Source: Thermococcus sp. 21S7 (GTDB lineage Archaea > Methanobacteriota_B > Thermococci > Thermococcales > Thermococcaceae). From it: DNA of 64,000 nt. Shown piece by piece: positions 61,055-64,000 of this stretch. The notes beneath the pieces were generated by a model, which saw nothing but the letters and a program-made list of their open reading frames with translations, had not been told where the DNA came from and searched no databases. Positions within the stretch are counted from its first letter, which is position 1. The number at the start of each line of letters is the position of its first letter. The translations under genes were made by a program, and so were the position numbers. The DNA is taken from assembly GCF_012027615.1 (NCBI RefSeq), contig NZ_SNUT01000003.1:1-64000 (forward strand). Direction: 5' to 3'.

Positions 61055-61074
61055 CCCCACCCTAAAGGGCGGGG
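61055..61074. repeat. TnpB/IS605-type end hairpin, solo remnant
   Basis: CCCC-A-CCC, loop TAAA, GGG-C-GGGG. Together with the flanking TCTGACCTCCT and GGCTTTC it resembles the right-end hairpin seen at the 3' end of many tnpB genes and their guide RNAs. No transposase gene is present here. The window begins with a tnpB fragment that lacks such an end, but 60 kb separates them and no direct link is claimed. Confidence 0.4.
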
Positions 61075-61099
61075 CTTTCAAAAGAAAAATGTAAAACTT

Positions 61100-61318
61100 G
61101 AATATCGCCCGCCCGTAACACCCGCCCCCATCGGTGCCCAGCGGCGAGCTCGGGCGGGCTAACCCAGGCGGGCGGTTTGTGCCCGGTCTGGGTTTCCCGC
61201 GGTCATCGCGCTCCGTAACGCGGAAGGCCCTCCCGCGGGGACCTCGCTGAGACCGGGCTGTGGCCCCCGCATCGCCCCCCGGTTCATTCTCCCCGGGGTC
61301 CTCGCGCGGGGGCGTTTT
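61100..61318 (-). ncRNA. Triple-hairpin H/ACA guide sRNA
   Basis: A very GC-rich minus-strand transcript with three H/ACA units. Unit 1: GCCCCCGC (61313-61306) pairs with GCGGGGGC (61270-61263), upper stem CCCCGG/CCGGGG, loop with GA...UGA (K-loop), box ACA at 61261-61259. Unit 2: 9-bp GCCCGGTCT (61258-61250) with AGACCGGGC (61189-61181), upper CCCGCGG/CCGCGGG, K-turn GATGA at 61207-61203, ACA at 61180-61178. Unit 3: CGCCCGCC (61174-61167) with GGCGGGCG (61113-61106), upper CCCGCCC/GGGCGGG, box ATA at 61105-61103. TATA TTTATATAC at about 61335-61344 and a T-rich end (61081-61097) fit. Unit 3 pocket (GUUA; GUUAC) fits GUAAC-U-A-UAAC, the 23S site of E. coli U1915; unit 2 (GGUC; AACCC) fits GGGUU-U-A-GACC near U2586. 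Confidence 0.85.
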
Positions 61319-61334
61319 AAAGTTGGGCAGGGGG

Positions 61335-61345
61335 TATATAAAGGT
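61335..61345 (-). promoter_or_regulatory. TATA box of the H/ACA RNA gene
   Basis: CTTTATATACC on the minus strand, about 25 bp before the 5' end of hairpin 1, located at the 3' end of the DUF835 sensor gene. It gives the RNA its own promoter. Confidence 0.65.
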
Positions 61346-61348
61346 GCC

Positions 61349-62443
61349 TCACTCCATGAGTTTCCTGAGCTGGGCGTACTGTCTTGGCTCAAAGCTTGTC
61401 TTCTCAGCGACGAGGATAAGGGTTCCGTTGTTAACGACCACAAAGTCCCGGAGCTTGGAGAGGAATTTCAGCAGGCTCTCCCAGGGATTATAAACCGCCA
61501 GATACTCAAGGCAGTCTATTATGACTACCCCGCGGTCTCCCACCCTAGCCAGTCCATCGAGATACTTGTAAGAAAGCTCGGTCATCCTAGTTAGGTTTGT
61601 GGGATCTATCGTATCCTTGAAGGTTCCTTGGAACGGTATAGTGGTCACGAAGTAGTACTGCCACCCGTCCGGAACTTGGGTAACGTCCCGGACGAATGCC
61701 AGAACCGGCCTATCCTTGAGCTTCTCCTTAATCGCCTGATACTCCTTCCCGTTAACGATCATAACGCCAGGCTTCAGATCAACTGGAGCGGTGACCTTTC
61801 CTTTCTGTGGTGTAAATGACTCGGAGGATGTAAGCTTTACCATGGCCACTACCATGCTAACTATCAGTATCGTAGAGATGGTAAAGCCCACCGCCTTGTA
61901 CCACTCGGTGATGCCAAAGAGCGCAGCGGGGACCAGGTGAAGGCCAAAGAGTATGACACTTATGTACAGATACCTCACGGCGCTCTTGTAAATCTCCTCC
62001 GTCTCCTTCAGCAGAAGTCCTCCCGCTATAACAAACACACCAGTTATACCCAGAGTGGCGGCACTTGTTATGGTCCACACGGCGTCTTCAGTATACAGAT
62101 ACACGCCAACTATGTACGCCATAAACGCCACAGGCATTATCGCCAGAATGGCCAGGGTTCTGTGTCTAACGGTGATTGATTCTTCCTCAAGAAACTTCAC
62201 CGCGCCGTAGAATATAAAGGCGGAGAACGCAGGCAGTAGCACGATGCCAATCATCTGCACGATGGGGTTTGTAATGGTGGTAGAGAGAATGGCCAGAAAA
62301 TCAAAGATCCACGCTATGGAGAAGGCCAAGGCGGATTTTCTTCTGTTGCGGAGGTATATACGGAATATCCATCCAGCGGCCATGAGGTCCGCGATCAGGA
62401 CCATTACTGCCTCAGCAAACACGAGTGCCTGGATGCCATCCAA
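61349..62443 (-). CDS. Seven-TM sensor with C-terminal DUF835 domain
   Basis: 364 residues. About seven hydrophobic segments in the first 215 residues (ALVFAEAVMVLIADLMAAGW, AFSIAWIFDFLAILSTT, IVQMIGIVLLPAFSAFIFYG, LAILAIMPVAFMAYIVGVYLY, TSAATLGITGVFVIAGGLLL, YLYISVILFGLHLVPAALFG, TISTILIVSMVVAMVKL), then a cytosolic DUF835 domain (about 230-364) with GVVIIDCLEYLAVYNPWESL and FEPRQYAQLRKLME. Probably a membrane receptor feeding an unknown pathway. It lies 6 bp after the adenylate-forming gene, in one operon. Confidence 0.85.
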   Translation of the reverse strand: MDGIQALVFAEAVMVLIADLMAAGWIFRIYLRNRRKSALAFSIAWIFDFLAILSTTITNPIVQMIGIVLLPAFSAFIFYGAVKFLEEESITVRHRTLAILAIMPVAFMAYIVGVYLYTEDAVWTITSAATLGITGVFVIAGGLLLKETEEIYKSAVRYLYISVILFGLHLVPAALFGITEWYKAVGFTISTILIVSMVVAMVKLTSSESFTPQKGKVTAPVDLKPGVMIVNGKEYQAIKEKLKDRPVLAFVRDVTQVPDGWQYYFVTTIPFQGTFKDTIDPTNLTRMTELSYKYLDGLARVGDRGVVIIDCLEYLAVYNPWESLLKFLSKLRDFVVVNNGTLILVAEKTSFEPRQYAQLRKLME

Positions 62444-62449
62444 TACATC

Positions 62450-63508
62450 TCACCCCACTTTTCTTTCGGGGTTCCCGAACCCATCCCATCTAAACGGTCC
62501 GTGCGGTGGAGTTCTGAGTGCGGTTTCGTCCTCAATTTTGACAACCAGGACCTCGGGCCTGGCTATCAGCATGGCCACCCTTCCGCGTTCGTGGCGCTTC
62601 ACTATCCGGTATCCATCGTCCTCTTTTTCCATCGGGAAGATTATCGTAAACGGATAGTTGGGATAGTACCAGAACTCCTTGCCCCTGCGTATGCCCATAA
62701 GGTCTCCAATGAGATAATAGCCGTAGAGAGGTATAAGCTTTGTGCCTTCAAATTTCGCGCTAAGTGCCTCGAAGAATTCGTGGTTAACACCGACGCCGCT
62801 GATGATCGCCGTCTCAATGTCTTCGCTGTGCGATTCAAAAAGAGCCATCAAAGGCGGTGCCGAGCGTACCGTGTTTATGGAGTCCCTCTCCAGAATCCGG
62901 TTTGTGTATCTAACCAACGGATCAAGGATCCTCAAAACCGCCTCCAGCCCCTGAGTCTCATAGACCTTTTTCAGCCCATCCGTCTCCATGCCGATGAAGT
63001 AAAGCAGACCTCCGTAGCCCCACACCAGCTCACTGATTTCCTCCTGAAACCATCCGTATGGGCCGTGAGCGATCGCTCTCATCCGGTGAGTCTCATCGTA
63101 AGTTTTATCGAGGGCATAGATTTCGTCGAGAGCCGCTTTTAGGTATCTGTGAACCGCAAACAGGTACTCTCTGTCCCAGTGACCTATGGCCCTTTCCCTG
63201 GTGGTTCCCGAAGATTGATAGAACCTAATTCTCCCGGGATATCTATCGGGGACGAATTCCACCCAGTTGTGTCTGAGGTATCCTTCCTCAACGGCAAGTC
63301 CGGAATTAAAAATATTCTCAAAAACAGTCTCCAGCTTTCCCTGGAAGATCTCATCCAGGTTAACCTCTGTGCCACTACGAATTCCCCTCCAATATGGGGT
63401 TTCGCAAAAATGAAACTCGAAAACCCTCCTGAGGTATTCTACCGAATCGTCCCTACCCACCTTCAGAGGCTTTTGATACACGGTCTCCAAAATTTCTCTG
63501 TAGTTCAT
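62450..63508 (-). CDS. Short adenylate-forming enzyme (PaaK/LuxE-like)
   Basis: 352 residues. IRFYQSSGTTRERAIGHWDREYLFAVHRYL near residue 95 is the phosphate-binding SSGTT motif of AMP-forming ligases; LIPLYGYYLIGDLMG near 245 and the later GRVAMLIARPEVLVV correspond to the aromatic/Asp core motifs. The full C-terminal mobile domain seems absent, as in LuxE-type acyl-protein synthetases. It would activate a carboxylate with ATP and pass it to CoA or a protein. ATG 63508 is close to a TATA (TTTTTATAC, about 63535), so leaderless. Operon with the DUF835 sensor. Confidence 0.75.
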   Translation of the reverse strand: MNYREILETVYQKPLKVGRDDSVEYLRRVFEFHFCETPYWRGIRSGTEVNLDEIFQGKLETVFENIFNSGLAVEEGYLRHNWVEFVPDRYPGRIRFYQSSGTTRERAIGHWDREYLFAVHRYLKAALDEIYALDKTYDETHRMRAIAHGPYGWFQEEISELVWGYGGLLYFIGMETDGLKKVYETQGLEAVLRILDPLVRYTNRILERDSINTVRSAPPLMALFESHSEDIETAIISGVGVNHEFFEALSAKFEGTKLIPLYGYYLIGDLMGIRRGKEFWYYPNYPFTIIFPMEKEDDGYRIVKRHERGRVAMLIARPEVLVVKIEDETALRTPPHGPFRWDGFGNPERKVG

Positions 63509-63625
63509 AACGGCAGTTTAACAACGACAGTATAAAAACCTTTTCTATTGTGGTTCATCCAAAGAGTCTTGGGCAAACCCCAACAATTATATACTTTAAG
63601 TCAGTTAGTACTCTGGTGAGTACTC

Positions 63626-64000
63626 TTGGTCCTGATCGTTGGGAGAACAGATAAAAAAAGGATTGGCGACCTCAGGTACACCCTTGAAAAAGCCCTAGAG
63701 ACGACGAAGTTCTGGCAGGAAAAATTATCGGACGTTGACCCTGATGGAGTATCCTTCGAAGACATCGCCAGCCACGTCGATACTGTAAGAATAACCCCCC
63801 ATGATCTCTATGACGTTGATAAAGTATGGCCGGATTACATCCAGCGGGCCCAAATCTTCTACACTGTGATGAGGACAAGTGGGACGACCGGAAAGCCAAA
63901 GAGGGTGGCATACACGCGGGACGACCGCTTCAGAACGGCCCGACAGGTAGAGCCTTGGATTAGAGGATACATGGACAAAGGAGACAGAATAGCCTCGTTC
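63626..64000 (+). CDS. Adenylate-forming enzyme, N-terminal part (window edge)
   Basis: TTG 63626 follows GGTGAG by 5 bp and the frame runs open to the window end (125 codons seen). Residues near 85-95 read MRTSGTTGKPKRVAYTRDDRFR, the P-loop-like motif of AMP-binding ligases; the N-terminus KKRIGDLRYTLEKALETTKFWQEKL matches phenylacetate-CoA-ligase-like proteins. Divergent from the 352-residue relative with separate TATA boxes (plus strand ATTATATACTTTAAG, about 63584). The remaining gene and substrate are outside the window. Confidence 0.8.
   Translation, partial: MVLIVGRTDKKRIGDLRYTLEKALETTKFWQEKLSDVDPDGVSFEDIASHVDTVRITPHDLYDVDKVWPDYIQRAQIFYTVMRTSGTTGKPKRVAYTRDDRFRTARQVEPWIRGYMDKGDRIASF

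Noticed and set aside
61100-61318. RNase P RNA or SRP 7S RNA
   Set aside because: No GAGGAAAGUC or ACAGAAA core of RNase P and no GGAAGG/AGCAG S-domain of 7S RNA; the length of about 220 nt is also wrong.
61159-61443. 94-residue minus-strand ORF across the GC-rich block
   Set aside because: The sequence folds into three H/ACA hairpins and the translation is Arg/Pro/Gly-rich without motifs.

Overview
The window is a chromosomal piece of a hyperthermophilic archaeon of the order Thermococcales, almost certainly a Thermococcus. Reasons: a phosphorylating archaeal GAPDH with a Thermococcales-type operator, a free-serine kinase SerK with Glu30, a dual-type archaeal Trm10, GGTGGT-type ribosome binding sites, TATA boxes of the TTTAWA type, DUF835, DUF763 and DUF58/MoxR genes, and GC-rich structured RNAs standing out of a moderately GC-rich background. 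Coding density is high, with short or overlapping gene junctions.

Layout. 1-600: 3' end of an IS605-type TnpB gene joined directly to a PIN toxin gene that has lost its start codon. 600-3400: gap (GAPDH), a CinA/MoeA-like protein, an eIF2B-like protein. 3450-7436: giant secreted DNRLRE surface protein. 7.6-8.1 kb: PduO-type cob(I)alamin adenosyltransferase. 8.1-13.2 kb: an ArsR-led operon (regulator, membrane protein, an unannotated 45-aa ORF, a DUF4097 protein, two MFS exporters) with a palindromic operator. 13.3-17.9 kb: PadR regulator divergent from an RND/MMPL exporter. 18-22.8 kb: AEC transporter, unknown protein, M42 peptidase, anchored orphan solute-binding protein. 22.9-26.4 kb: a four-gene SPFH/zinc-ribbon membrane operon resembling the Bacillus YdjGHI membrane-stress module. 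26.4-31.6 kb: HAD hydrolase, DUF835 protein, a C/D box sRNA, serK, DUF763, a frameshifted ATPase remnant, tRNA-Glu with a fossil integrase end, trm10. 32-36 kb: valS and a third MFS gene, sharing an unusual 18-bp promoter motif. 36.4-45 kb: methyltransferase, then a MoxR/DUF58/transglutaminase cassette.

45-58.3 kb is a cobalamin salvage region: cobD, cbiB, cobZ, cobS, cobY, cobQ, cobT and cbiZ, with the adenosyltransferase far away at 7.6 kb. No corrin-ring synthesis genes are seen, so the cell probably imports cobinamide or complete corrinoids and rebuilds the nucleotide loop. Two divergent cob promoter regions carry an identical 16-bp dyad, a candidate shared operator. Two paralogous zinc-ribbon proteins flank cobZ, three VapBC-type toxin-antitoxin pairs lie in or beside the region, and a visibly AT-rich two-gene island sits at the 3' end of cobQ. 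58.4-60.7 kb: moaB, a toxin-antitoxin pair, moeA.

61.1-61.3 kb holds a triple-hairpin H/ACA guide RNA, with pockets that fit conserved 23S rRNA sites. The window ends with a 7-TM DUF835 sensor in an operon with a short adenylate-forming enzyme, divergent from a second adenylate-forming enzyme that runs off the end.

The strongest candidates for little-described biology are the SPFH/zinc-ribbon operon, the cob operator dyad, the two guide RNAs, the ArsR operon with its hidden small ORF, the covarying 18-bp promoter motif, and the adenylate-former/DUF835 locus.
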